A stretch of DNA of 64,000 nt from Tubiluchus corallicola (lineage: Eukaryota > Priapulida > Priapulimorpha > Priapulimorphida > Tubiluchidae): the NCBI GenBank assembly GCA_030141605.1, contig JAQGDQ010000088.1, positions 184,001-248,000 on the forward strand, in the 5' to 3' direction. Position numbers and translations under genes: made by a program. Position 1 is the first letter of the stretch. Each line of letters begins with the position of its first letter. The notes under the pieces were generated by a model. It was not told the DNA's origin and searched no databases. It was given only the letters and a program-made list of their open reading frames with translations. Positions 12,095-26,100 of this stretch are shown here, piece after piece.

Positions 12095-13640
12095 ACACTA
12101 AATTAATAGTTAAAAACAACACAACTTTATTAAATGTTTCAACAGGCTGCTGCTGTCATCATCAGTGGTAAATTTACAAACATACAACCAGTTTATATAG
12201 GGATGGCCTATTATGCACTAATTAAGTAGTTATCAGAAGCCATATAGTCCCTAATAACTGGGACTTATTAATAAAAGAGTTTACCTATGTACCCTAATAA
12301 GTCTTCTCTTAATGTACAAAGTAGTTCAATTCCTTTAAGTTTACTTTCAAACACTTAGCTAGTTGTTACTGTATCAACTTTTTTTCCTCACGTCTGTTTA
12401 ATCATTACCTATTTGGCTTTTGTAAATACATAATTAGTGTATAATAGGCTCTGCCTACATAAACTGGTTGTACGTTTGTAAATTTACTTACTTACTTATG
12501 TTGTCTTCAGGGATTATTTTTCACATCGTGCACAAAAACCTCATTGGCAGCAACTACTCTGATCCCCAGGGAAGAAGAATGCTGTATTACTGTAGCAGAC
12601 TTCTGCCCATCAAAAAGCATTTAAGATTTGCGTTTCTAAAACTGTGGCGAGAAAACTACCTTGGCGAATCTTGAGTCTGGCACGTTCATTGAAAAGTCTG
12701 AAGTTTCCTCCACGTGTATGACTTACTGTCGCCCAACTGAAAAAGTCGTCAAACCGAGAATGGCATTTCCATGAAGGATGTTATAGCTCATAACTAATTC
12801 ACATTTAGACGCATTTCCTTCAGTGATGTTATATGGAGTTCTTGTAACCACTGTGGATAATTGAGATTTTCCGCACCTGCAATGATGCGTGAGAATCTTC
12901 CTTGGATAGATTCTAGCACATCAATGTCTTTCAAGTAATAGGGATTCCAAACTGGATTTGTGTACTTTAGTACAGGCCTTATAAATGAGGAAAACAGCCG
13001 AAGTCTGAAATCATGAGCTTTGGTTTAGAAACTGACATTGATTACTCTCAACAGTCCATTGGCTTTCTTGACGATATTGTTATACTGAGTTGCAAATTTT
13101 AAATTTGATGCTATGATCAGGACATGATAAGATTGTTGAAACCAAAGTGGATGACTTTACATTTGTCAGTATTGAGGGTCTGACGTCCACAAAGCTAATG
13201 ACGAGAGATCCGCTTGTAGTAGGTCAGCATCTTCAGTAGTTGAGATTTCTCTAAACACTTTGGCATCGTCCACATACTTGTAATGATTACTATTTGATGC
13301 AACACTAGTGGAGTCGTCTATGTATAGCAGGAACAGAATCGATCTCAGAACCGTACCCTGACGTACACTCTGCTCACTGCCCCAGTCCAGGTAGACGGTA
13401 TGCCACTAAGTATGACTCACTGCCTTCTGTTTGTTAAAAATCCAAACAGCCACTGAAGAGTATGAACACCAAAACTGAGATGAGACAGCTTATAGATTTA
13501 CCACTGCTGATGACAGTAGTACTAGTAGCCTGTCAAAATGTTTGCCGTGATTTTAACTTTTTTATTTTTAATGTAAAAGTTTTAATAAAGTTGTATTGTT
13601 TTTAACTATAAATGTTTTTAAGTGACTGACACTAAATTAG
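12095..13640. repeat. Inverted repeats bracketing a CR1-like fragment, with hammerhead-like cores
   Basis: The segment 12,095-12,177 is similar to the reverse complement of 13,494-13,640: both contain an ACACTAAATTA end, GTTAAAAACAA, ACAACTTTATTAAA and a CTG(A/C)TGATGACAG-like block. A second inverted pair lies at about 12,170-12,235 and 12,415-12,487 (ACAACCAGTTTAT). Read on the minus strand, the left copy gives CTGATGA, a 5-bp stem GACAG/CTGTT and GAAAC, which resembles a hammerhead ribozyme core; such cores are known in Penelope-like elements. Class assignment is uncertain. Confidence 0.55.
12520..13480 (-). mobile_element. CR1/L2-like non-LTR retrotransposon fragment (RT to C-terminus)
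   Basis: Minus-strand translation, with frameshifts and stops, gives the reverse transcriptase region RQGTVLRSILFLLYIDD, the catalytic YVDD box at 13,265-13,276, LNTDKCKVIHFG-like residues, then FIRPVLKYTNPVWNPYYLKD (about 12,880-12,990) and a C-terminal TRGGNFRLF block near 12,690. This order is that of CR1/L2/jockey-type ORF2 proteins. Coding potential is lost. Confidence 0.8.
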
Positions 13641-14185
13641 TGTTACCAATTATTTTATGGCCAGTTTTGCGAAAAACCGGAAACTTGAACACGCTGTACA
13701 AGATTAGTGTGGTCAGTGGTCACACACTCTCAGCTATTGATGAACAGATTGTTTACAAATTTGTCACGTGTTGCTTCTTTAGTTGATAGACCAGAAGGCT
13801 GCATCGGCATTAAACACTTTTAATTTATAACAACTTACTTTTGTAAGAGACAATCAACTACGTCAGATTTGTATAGTATTTTTTATACATTTTTCAGAAA
13901 TCAAGGAAAAAATAATAAAAACTCTAAAGCTAGACGATCACGAAACGTGATTTTACTACCCTGCCATCTATAATCGTGAGTCCAAAAACTAACACCGGAA
14001 ATTTTGTGTAGATGGGTAACAGACCCAATAATCTTTTTGTTTTCATTTAGTGAAAAGTGCGTGACGCCCTTCTATGTCCGAAGGTGTGCTTCAGATAGCC
14101 TGACAGGCAGGAAGAATGAGCTAAATTGGTTTCTTACTTTTTCTTTTGTAAAATATAACACCCTTATTAAGCTAATTCTGCAACA

Positions 14186-17100
14186 ATGGCTATGCGAATG
14201 CCTGCATGTGTCATAGATAATGGAACTGGGTAAGAGACAAGGTTTAACGGCGGTTATTACTAATACTCCGCTAGCACTAGCCGGCAATCGTTAGTCGATC
14301 ATTAAATGTGCGATTGCTTAGCTAAAATCGACCTGGATTCTGGTAGAGCCCCTTGTAGTTGTACTTTAGTATGGATTATTAGTATACCGTGTAGGACTAA
14401 TCATAAAGTCTGTATTTTGTGTAGCTTCTAATGTAGGATTAATCATTAGATTAAAGGAAAACCGGACGATTGTTTAGACTCGATCTCATTTTAATTTACT
14501 GTTCAAAGTACACATTTTCTTGCCTATAAAGTTAGCAGTTGTTTCTTATTTTTGAATAATTAGCTTAGAAGGTTAATCAACGGCAACCGAACTCATCTAT
14601 TGCTTACGTCAGAAACTAATCACAGTTTGTGCAATGACAGGCATCTTCCCTTGCGCATCAAGCACCTTTGCATAAGTGTTACTGCTTAAACGCGTGATGT
14701 CGCGAAAATTGGCTCTACGTCATATGACGTCAGAAACCAACACTGCAATTCATGATCATGGTTATCACTGTATCGCCTTCTATTTGTCGGCCACGAGAAT
14801 GTTATAAAAATGCACCGTTGCCAATCTTAGTAGATTCACTGAACCACGCGTAGCTCTGAAAGTTTAACAAAAATTGAGTATCCAAGGTAATTATTATTTA
14901 ACCTAAGCTTTGATTTTGAAAAATGTTTTCAATATTTTAGAGAATTCTTTATTCTGAACTAATTTTTACACAATCATTCGGTTTTCTTTTAAATATTCAC
15001 CTTCAAACAATTTAGGTGTGCTAGCAGTAGCACTATGGCAAGAGACACACACCTCTCAGCGCTGATTTGAACTTGGTTATGGAGTCTGACCTTACAACAA
15101 TTTGTTCCAATGACGAACAACTCTATTAGCAAAGAAATTTATATGAATATTTGACCTGACTGATGGAACAAAGATTTTACACTCATGGTCTCTAAGTTGT
15201 CTATATGGGCAATAGAAAAATGAATTTGGATCGATGTGCCAGTAACTCACTTTCGTAACTCACCTTTGTGGTGAGTGAACCCTGATTTCCGTGTCTTGCA
15301 CCAATCTCTCTTCCACTGAATAGCTAGCCAAAGTACACCCTTGTCCAATTGTTCGTTGTTGGTTTACTCTGTTCCTAATATACCGACTGTTATTAAAATA
15401 GGAGGTTTCTTGCACGGAGTTCTGAATCAAGTTTATGTTTGAAACGGTTTACATTATTTGCGCTCACTAATGATTCTGGTAACGAGTTCCACAGCATTAC
15501 TTCGGCTTGTGAAAAACTATTCCGATACTTTTCAGTATTAACCCTATGCTTGTACAATTTAACACTATGCCCACATGTAATGCTTCTATTGAGTGTAAAA
15601 ACTGGTTTGCATTGATGTCAGTAAATCCCTTAAGAATCTTGAACATTTCAATGTCTCCCCCTACGTCTTCTTGCAGAAAGTCGACACAGGTCTAATTTTT
15701 GCAGTTTTTGCAAATATGAGAGTCCTTCAAGAGCTATGCTCATGTCCACAGCTCGTGCTTGTACTTGCTCGAGAGCACGGATGTCCTAGAGATAGTAAAG
15801 GTCCCATACCTGACGAACATATTCGAGATGAGGACGAACAAGAGATTTGTATAGTGGGAGAATTATGAACAGGTTGCTAGTTGTGGTTATTCTACTAAGA
15901 ATAATCCTTTGTCTACGAGATGTCAAAAATGCTTGAAACCAACAGTTAATAGCTTTCCATGAATACCAGCACACTCCATCTTGCATAATAGACATAATAA
16001 AAGGCACAGAGTCAAATGCTTTCCGAAAATCAAAATATACAACCTCATTTGCTGCGTGTTGGTAGGCAACACGATCGACATACAATCCTGATGACTTAAA
16101 GTCCTGACATTTCTTAAATTTATGTTTCTTTGCTTTTTTATATTCTTGGCTGTTTTCCCACGGGTTACGATTCTTTCGCACAGTAGATTGACATGTGGAA
16201 ACATGCTTACTAACTTCATATTTATAAATGCTAATAAAGCTATCCCAACATTCCAGCACATTGCAGGGACTAAAAGTGCTTCCCAGTTAACAGCAGAAAA
16301 TTCTTTCCTTTGTTGCATTATATTAGCCCTAGATAACATTTAACTCGTTCGCTGTGCAAGCCAATAGACGGGTCACACCATTCCGCAGAAATACAAATAT
16401 CAGTGTCATGATCGCTCTTACAGAAAGATGTTAAAGAAGAAACATCTAAGATTCATTCTTCGCAGTTACTAAACACTAAGTCAAGTGTATTGTTTCTGCA
16501 TGTAGCAAAATTAACATGTTGTATTAGCAAATTGTCGTACATGAAATCAACAAACTGGCATTCCGGTTCACTAGAAAATTGGAACTGTTACTATGCTTAT
16601 CAAATATTTATCAAGTAATTAGGGTAATCTAACATTTTAGCAGCCCTAGTTGACCTGACCTTAGCACCTAGAATGGGCTACCAGACCCGGGCCCTAGGTC
16701 TAGTTACCTAGACTGGATGGCTGGACCTTGGCGACTAAGCTTGGTCACCTGGAAAAATGAACGATTAGGATTTAGTCCATTAGTAACAGTATAATTTATT
16801 TTCAGTAGCAGGAAACTAAACTTACAATCAACTACTTACCATCTTGCGTTCTTGCTTCATATATGTTTGGATGAGGTCGTAATGATCCCACACTTTTCCC
16901 AAATCCCGTACCCGAACATTCAATCCTATCCCAAACCCTATTCCTGAACCTTTCATCAGGACCAAGATCACGATCCTGAATCTTAAAAGTTTATAATATT
17001 TGAAAAAACAATTTTTACTTTTCAGATTTGTCGAGAAAAATGAACCCTCTATTTACCAAATTATTCATAGCTTAAATTTTGTGATAAAATATTTTTATTA

Positions 17101-20100
17101 AGATTTTATTAACTATAGCTGCATCGCATGATTACCAAGGTTTCGTTTCTTTTCATAATGTTTTGCAAGTAATTTAGAATAAACACATGATTATCTTTTC
17201 ATGGTATAAGTACTTTCCGTCATGGGTGTATGTGATTCATTTATTCTGGTGGGTTGTACGAGGATCACCCACGGTGGGTGTAATTTGCTAACAATGTTGG
17301 AGCAACCTACAAAGAATAATATAATATAAAAGAGTGAGACTGGCTAAAGGGAATAAATCATGTTATTTTTGTCTCACTGCTGTTAGTGTCTTTCCTACCT
17401 AAAAGCTGCTCAAGCAAATAATTCAGTCAATGCGCATAATTCTTTCTAACAGTTATTTTAACTTCATAGCAAAGAAATGACTGTTAATGCATTAAGTGAA
17501 GTAGCTGCAGTTTGTTGTAGATGAAACTAGTTGGACTTACCCTGGCTGGATAAATCATATAGCAATTATCAAATTATTAATAGGGAGAGTTAAAGTTGTG
17601 AAAATGAGAAAGAGAATGAATTCATTTTTCTGCAATTTACTTATCTCAGTTTACTGGTAACCCGGATCCCAAACCTTTGGTTCCGACCCAAACCCTGATT
17701 CCAAAAACCACTTCATCCCGAACCGAAAAAATCCAACCTCAAACTCAATTAGCATTCCGAACCGCTCATCATGACCCAAACCCTGGTTCCATTCTGAATC
17801 TTGAACACCCCTAGGTATATGCCTTTAAGATGCACTTTGATACACATTATAGATATAAGCTTGTTAGGAAAAGTTCGAGTTTATTTGCGTGCATTTATTG
17901 TGGACTTAAATGTTCGAGTGCTCTTGTAATTGTTAGTGTAGATTAATAAACTGCTGGTTTACTCTAATACACGTTTTTTTAAACCAGCAGCTTATATGGG
18001 CCAAAACCCTACACAAATTTTTCAACACTAATAATATTATCAATTTTGCGAATAGCATTTGAGATGGAAATAAACAAATGTAAATAAATTGAATTTATGT
18101 ATATGCGTATAGCATACATGCATCTCAAAAGGCGGATATCCAACAACAACGCAATATAGCGAATAGTGAATTTTTTCTATTCCTTACACTCCTAACATTT
18201 AAAAAATATTAAAACAAATTATACTGCTGTTAATAGAATGGTACCAGGCAGCGGACACTTAAAACTGTTCTTGGAGGCCAAGTAGCCCAAGGATGCAGAA
18301 AACACTATGCAGAAAATTACTGTGCTTTGTCTTTGCAGTGATTTTTGTAGTAGACTTGTAGCATGTATTATGAATCACACTATATAAATACTAGACTGAA
18401 ATTATAGATCTTAGCTTACGTAATCTTTACTCGTATAAATATGTTATTTATATGTCATTTAGGTATACCAAGTTAGGCTTTGCTGGCAATACCGAGCCAC
18501 AGTTTATTATTCCATCGGCGATTGCGGTGCGTGAAACAGCAAAAATCGGAGATCAGGCAACAAGAAGATTGGCTAAAGGCGTAGACGATTTAGATTTCTT
18601 TATTGGAGATGAGGCACTCGATGCCACTAGTTATGCAGTAAAGGTACATGAAGCATTTCATTGACAACTTTCAACAGTGGCAGAGCTAAGGGGCCAGAGG
18701 GATGTAGTTAAGAGGGGCAGAGGTTGCGGTCCGCCCCGGGCAGCATTTTAATTAAGTGCAATGAAAAAGTTGATTCTGTCAGAGCAAAAGAAATGCAAAA
18801 CACCTGATAATTTAATTTTTCACAGAAATGCTGCTAACAGAGCTTGTGAAGATGATAATTAGTATAGTTGTAACATAGCTTGTCTTTGCTTTCAAAGTGT
18901 CTGCGCGGTACACATTTTGAGTTAACTGTAGAATACGTTTCATATAATCACGCTGGTAGCTGCAAGCTTGTCCCACTTTAGTTACATAAAATTTCGCACA
19001 CTTTTTAAGGACGTACCTGTCGCTGGCATTTGGTTTCTATAACACTGATGTCATTGCAATTCCACTGTCATTATTTACTTAATAATAATTGTGATTCAGT
19101 AGCATTTTGGCTCACCAACGTAGTTTAAAAGTTTTTGAATATCTCTGTCAGAATGTGAATTAAAATATCTTGGTTTGGCATAATTCCTTGTGGATCTATT
19201 AACAAATTTAGGAACACTAATATCAACTTTACTTTAAAATATTTTGACGGCAGTAAACTTCTACTTTACTTCAATCAACTGCTACGATGTTCAAAATCCC
19301 TCGTTAAACGCTGCAACATCTTAGAAGTCATTCCAGAATGATTTTCAACTGCCATAATAAGCACTCTTTTTTGTGTTAACATTTGAAGAAGCCTTTGAAC
19401 AGTTTTGAAATGTGAATTTATTTCTTTAGAAACCTATTTTTTAATAATACTTTATTATTTTATCAATTTATCCCCACAACTTACTGCAATGCAACACTGC
19501 TGAATTTTTTCAAAAGTAAAATTTTCCTACATAAACATTGATGTGGAGGAGACAAACCCAAGTCCCACCCCGGGCACCACAAGCTCTAACGACGCCACTG
19601 TTCAACGGTCTCCATAAAAAATAAACATACCACAAACTCCAGCAGTCATCATGCTATATGTTGTAACTTGTTTCAGTATCCAATCAGGCATGGAATAGTC
19701 GAAGATTGGGACCTAATGGAAAGATTCTGGGAGCAGTCAATATTTAAATATCTGAGAGCTGAACCAGAAGATCACTACTTTCTACTGGTCAGTAGCAGGA
19801 GTAATGTAGCAAATTGAATGGACTCTAATTATGCCATTAAGTTTGGATAAAATCTTATGAGGCTGTATCATTTCTAGGAATATAATGTAAATATTCATGT
19901 ATAATGTTTTTAAAATAGAGTTTAAAGACGTTTTCTGATAACATATACGTGTGTTTGAAAAATCTGTTTAATAACAATAGGGAAAGTAGGAGAAATATTA
20001 AAAACTCTGACGTAACATGTAGACAAAAAACCCATTGAAAGACATTGAATGAGAGACTTCACCACAAAGGTGTGTGTTTAAACTTTTAAAACCGTTGTTT

Positions 20101-23100
20101 TCCTATTTTTACAGTTATTTGAAGTACAAAATGATACAACTTTTTTATGCAAGGCTAGAAATGATTAGTGAAAGTTATTTCAGGCAGTTACATAACAAAT
20201 TTTACATTTCAGTACTGTTTTTGTTTATTTTGTTATTCTAATTCACGATAATGTATTTTTTCGTAGACTGAACCACCTTTGAACACTCCAGAGAATAGGG
20301 AATACACAGCAGAGATTATGTTTGAATCTTTCAATGTACCTGGTTTATATATAGCAGTACAGGTATGTAGTAGGTAAAAACAACTTTACCACATGACATA
20401 ATGTTTTAAGAACATGAATTTTAGTGATTCAGGTATCACTAGCCAAAAGGGTGGTGATTCAGGTAATACTTTTCAATAGGCCCAGTGAAGATCCACGAAA
20501 CACAATCACAGTTTAGCATAAGCTTTATTTTAAATTGCCAAAGTTACCATTTTAATCTTTCCAATAGTATTCCCGAGTCTTATAATTCCATCCTATTCCA
20601 ATCTAGATTTTTTCAACCACTTTCTCACTAATTTTGTTAACTTATCAGTAGATGGAATTTGTTAACTTATCAGTAGATGGAACCGCAAAAATTTCAACCA
20701 GATCACAATTTTGCTGTTTGATAAATAAGTCAGCTGATATTAAACTTTTGCACATTTAACACATTCTCAGGTGAATCTGAAGTGCATGAACGTGCACTCT
20801 AAAAACCTAATCGCAAAACCATTAATGTATATAGCAACAATGTGCTAATAATATAAAATTTAGCAATACTGTCAGTCTCCACTTATCTAATCACTAGAGA
20901 AGTTTGCTTCTTGGCTCTGAGGGTCTGGTGGACACATACTTTCAATGCAGTTATGGTGCTTAAACTGTTTTGGCTTAAGATTTTAAATCGGGTAGTACAT
21001 ATTGTTTGCAAATGTAAAAAGAAGTACATTTTTAACGAATTATCGACACCATCTTAGGCATATTTGTTATGCTTTTATAGGCCGTGCTAGCTTTGGCAGC
21101 ATCATGGACGTCACGACAAGTAGGCGAACGTACGCTGACTGGATGTGTCATTGACAGTGGTGATGGCGTAACTCATGTTATACCTGTTGTGAGTATATAA
21201 ATTTACCAAAAAGTATTTGAATCATTTATCATTTGATTATAGAATGAATGAGTTGATTGTACATATGTATTTGTAACATATGTTGTACGTATGTTGCTTA
21301 ATCAGTTATTTATGGGATACATGCCTCTCAGTCTAATGTCTCAGTTTTGCTTTTTTCCACTTTTGTTTCATGTCTTCATTGTTCACTTCCCCTTCTCTGA
21401 TTTTTTTTCTTCTGTTTCTGTTTCTGTTAAAATGTGAACTGTTATTTAAAAAGCGCTTACTGAAATGTTGTAAAAAATGTGATGTTGAAATAATATATCA
21501 TAGTCTTTTGATTGTCAATAGGGTAATATCGACTTCATTACAACTAATTTTTATCCTCCTATATAATATAAACTATTTTCGACATATTATTGGTTATTCT
21601 AATTAGTTATTTATTGTTTTTTTTTCTAGGCAGAAGGCTATGTGATTGGCAGCTGTATTAAACACATTCCCATTGCTGGCAGAGACATCACATACTTCAT
21701 TCAGACTCTGCTCAGGGAACGTGAAGTTGGCATTCCACCTGAACAATCTCTAGAAACTGCGAAAGCTATAAAAGTAGAAATGTTTTTATCTGAAGACTTA
21801 AATTTTTGCCAAATTTTTGTCAAACTTTTCTAGTGTAAAATTGTTTAAGATACAGTGTTTTATTGCCACGAAGGCAAAAATAAAGACCGTAGTTAAAATG
21901 CTGTCTTGTTTTGTAGTAAGATCTAGTAAAATTAAGTAGTTTTGGAAGCTGATAAAGTTTAACTTGTTGGGATTCCAAGCTGTTTAGAGCCGAAGTGAAG
22001 TTCATTTTACTTAAATTTGTTGAAAAACAGAAAAATTTTTAATTGATTTCAAGTGGTCAAGATAATGTTTATCACATTCCCTTTGGACTCTCGATAAAAA
22101 TTGCTTTTTTTCATTATTTTGCTTGCTGCCAATTAATTTGCTTTAGTAGCTTAGTAACTAAGCTATAGAAATCACTGAGTAAATAGTTTACATAAATAAC
22201 AATAGTTTTTACAATTGTTTTACTGTCTTGTGTTAGACATCAAAAGTGTTTAGTTGTAGATCGTGTTTTTGTTGTGTTAAAAGGAAAGCTTCATTTTTAA
22301 TTTATGGCAGTTTTTCTTTTTGTATCTTGTTAAGTTAATACTTTTCACAAAAGTCAAAAAGGTACTCATTTGTGAACAAAAGTTTGTTTTGAGTAAGTTT
22401 ATCCCACCATTGGAGTTTTTTGTAGCTATGCACACTTTGTTAGCTCAAAATTTCTATTTATAGGAACGATGGGGTTACATTTGTCCGGACATTGCCAAAG
22501 AATTTGCTAAATATGATAACGATCCTACAAAATGGATTAAGAAATACGATAGCATCAATTCCATCACTAAACAACCATTTGAAGTTGACGTTGGATACGA
22601 GCGCTTCTTAGGACCAGAAATCTTCTTCCATCCGGAGGTTTTTTTACTTGCTGTCTTACTTTTTAAATGTTTCGTAGACTTTAATAACTGTAGTTGAATT
22701 TAAGTTTCAAAATTTGTTATATTTAGTCCTGTCAGTTCTGCTTCACCCATTTTGGTAATTGAATTGAAAGTATTTGCATGTATGTGGCCTATACCTTCTT
22801 AAAAATAGCTGAAATGGCACACGTTCTTAAAACTTACATAAACATGTTTTTTCTTCATGAAACTTTTGGCCGTTTTTGTTAAAATTAGCAGTTTTTGAGA
22901 GCTGGCTGTTGTTTGTATTAGTTTCAGTCAATGGCTATGGTAGCACTGACGTACTTATTCTATTACCAATGACAAAATTATTATAAAATGCAACTTAAAA
23001 AACATGCACTTATAATACACAATTATCGTTTCTTCTAATACTGTACAGCTGTGTGATTGCCTAATTAATAGTAAAAGAGCTAAGTAGCAGCTAGCTTATC

Positions 23101-26100
23101 AGAAATATTAGTGTGCTACAATAGCCATGTTGCAAGTAGTGCAGAGATTCACAGACTGTCTGTCTATTTACTCAGTTTTATGTGTGATGACGTTAATGAT
23201 TATATTTGCTGCTGATAGTTGCTTATAAGATGTGTATCATTGTAACACCTTTTATTTCCGATATAAGTTTTTGAAATATTTAAACTTTTCATGTGTTACA
23301 TAGGCCTGAGATGCAGAAAAAAATTATTAACGGTGTACACTACAGAAGGTGAAGGAGATTTTAGCATAATATTAAATCTTTTTTGAGAAGTTGCTGTCAT
23401 GCTGATAATGTCAAAACTCGGCAAATTTAAGGGTGAACTATGATGGTAATTTTGAAGAAATTTTGAAATTGCTATTTTTTGTCTGCAATAAACAACTCAT
23501 TTAAAATCAGATTGTTAAATTTAGTAAGTGAGATTTAGAACTTAGCATTTGATTATAAGTGAATTGGAAATACAGCTTCACTAAATGACTAAAAACAAAT
23601 TTTTTGCACCCATGTGCGTCTAAAATCCAGTTCAAAAATCAATTTGTAGATAAGCTAATTAACAGCTTAAATCTGGAGTATTTGTAATCATTTACTTCAA
23701 AATGTTGACCAATATAATTTAGGGTCTTCAGAAATGGCTAAAATGCAGGAAACTCATTCGTTCCTGTAAACACTCTATAGTGGCTTCCTAGACACGTGAG
23801 TGATTAACTGAGAATGGTGCTCCTTGGGCTCAGAGCCCTCTGCCCTTGTAACATTGTAACATTGCAGTATTTTCTAAATGAAGTTTCGAGATGGTACAAA
23901 TTGAATGTTACAGTGTTGTTCTGCAAAGGCTAGTTGTGACACATCATTTTCGACATGCTAAAAAATTTTGTGTGGTATCGTGGTACTTGTGTAACTGGTG
24001 TATTTATAGAGTCACCTCTAGAAGTACCTTGCCTGAATGCTTTTTCTGCAATAACCTGTAATCAGTTACCATTCATTAACGAGCAACATGGTTCTACATT
24101 GCCAGGTTGATAGCCTCATTTTGAATTTTTGGATTGCACTACTGCCATTTGAAAGAGAGAAACTGATACGCCCTTTTATTTGCAAACTTTGCAAAGTTTA
24201 TCCACAGTTTCCTCAATGTTACTGTTTTCCTTATTAATTAAAAATTTTCCCTTTTTTACAAATTTCATGTTTACAAGTACTGGTTGTCTTTCTTACTTTT
24301 AATGAAATAAAATGAATGGCTTTAAAAGAAATATCTGGAATCTGATATTAAATAAGTGGCACTTGAAATGTGAACTAGGCAACAAAACCCCATATTTGTG
24401 TATAAAGATGGTGACATAACCAATATCAGTAAGTGTACAACCTGTATTTACAAAAGGCATGAAAATATATATTCTCATGACCACAGTTGCGATGTGACTT
24501 GCCCAAGGAGGGGTGCAAACCGGATTTTCCATTAGAGAATACATAACAGTTGAGGTATTCTTAGCTTAGTTTTTTACCTCTTAGTTACTGATTCTTTTGA
24601 AAATCATATTTGAATACCCGCATGCCCCAGTTGCTGTCATTTGCGTGCTTGGCAACTGCTATGTATAGCTGTGTCCAAGTGAAACAAATAGTGAAAGTGC
24701 CCTTAAGCATCATATACTGCATGAAACAATCTGAAGGCAGGGAGAGATGCCAAGTTGCTGTACCCAGTATTCAAGCACTGCACTAGTAGAGTCATTAGTT
24801 TTTGAAATTACATATGTATATAATTTTGCTCTTTCAGTTTTGCAATCCAGAGTTTACTACACCAATTTCAGAAATTGTTGACAATGTGATTCAGAGCTGT
24901 CCCATTGATGTGAGACGACCTCTCTATAAGGTACATTGATTTTTACACAGAACTATCTATATTTAGTTTTTATAACAATGTTTAGGCAGGTGTAGCTGTT
25001 CATTCTTTGCTAATGACTTTTTTATTTCAGAACATAGTTCTGTCAGGAGGTTCAACTATGTTTAGGGATTTCGGTCGAAGGCTGCAACGTGATGTTAAAC
25101 GCTACGTTGATGCTCGACTCAAACTTAGCGAACAACTTAGTGGTGGTCGAATTAAAGTATGTTATTTTTTCTAGCAGTATTTTTAATCAAAGTGCAGCCC
25201 AGAATCTATAATTACATAGTTATTTATCAACTGTCAGACTAAATTAAACAATAAATATGTGATCCCGTTCAGTAAAATATGGTTTTGAGATTGAATGTCA
25301 ATATTTCAGAAATCTTGAACAATTTTTATAATGAGTTGATTGACGGTCTAGATTTTGGAAGCTTAACTTTTTTGGAAGGTTCTATCTATGTGTCGAGCTC
25401 AGAGCACGAACTCGCAGATATCTTTATAATTTTGTACTTTTCAGAACAAGCAGAATAGGACTAAAATAACAAAGTACATCTAATGTGAAATTTGATGTAT
25501 CTTTATGTAGTAGATGCATTAATAACAACAGCAACAATAATAATAATAATAATAATTTAAATAATTTAATAGCCTGACTTCCCATATGGCTCATCAGCTT
25601 TACACAGTACAGTACAGTAAGATCACAGAATTAAAAAAAACATTATGCTACACAAATTAAAATAGATTTGAGTCAGGCGACTACAATATACAGTTTGCGA
25701 ATTACTAAAATTATCATATTGTCATAGATTATTTTGACAAGTAAATCTGTTGATCTGGAATATTTATTCCTATTATATCATTTTATTTTGTCTAGCCAAA
25801 GCCAATAGATGTCCAAGTGATCACTCATCACATGCAAAGATATGCTGTATGGTTTGGAGGCTCCATGTTGGCATCAACTGTATGTACTATTAAGTAAAAT
25901 AAATTTCTTTCTATTTCTGTACAAGTTTGACTACATAAAGTCCTTTCAATTCCAGAATATTAATTCTATATCTGATTGGAACAATCTTGAAGAGGGATTG
26001 CTGCATTTCCACACAATTTTAAGATTGTTAGTCTTAAATATGCTCAATTTTACAGTTAATTACCAGTTGCTTGATCCTACTTTTTTATGATGGCACTGCA

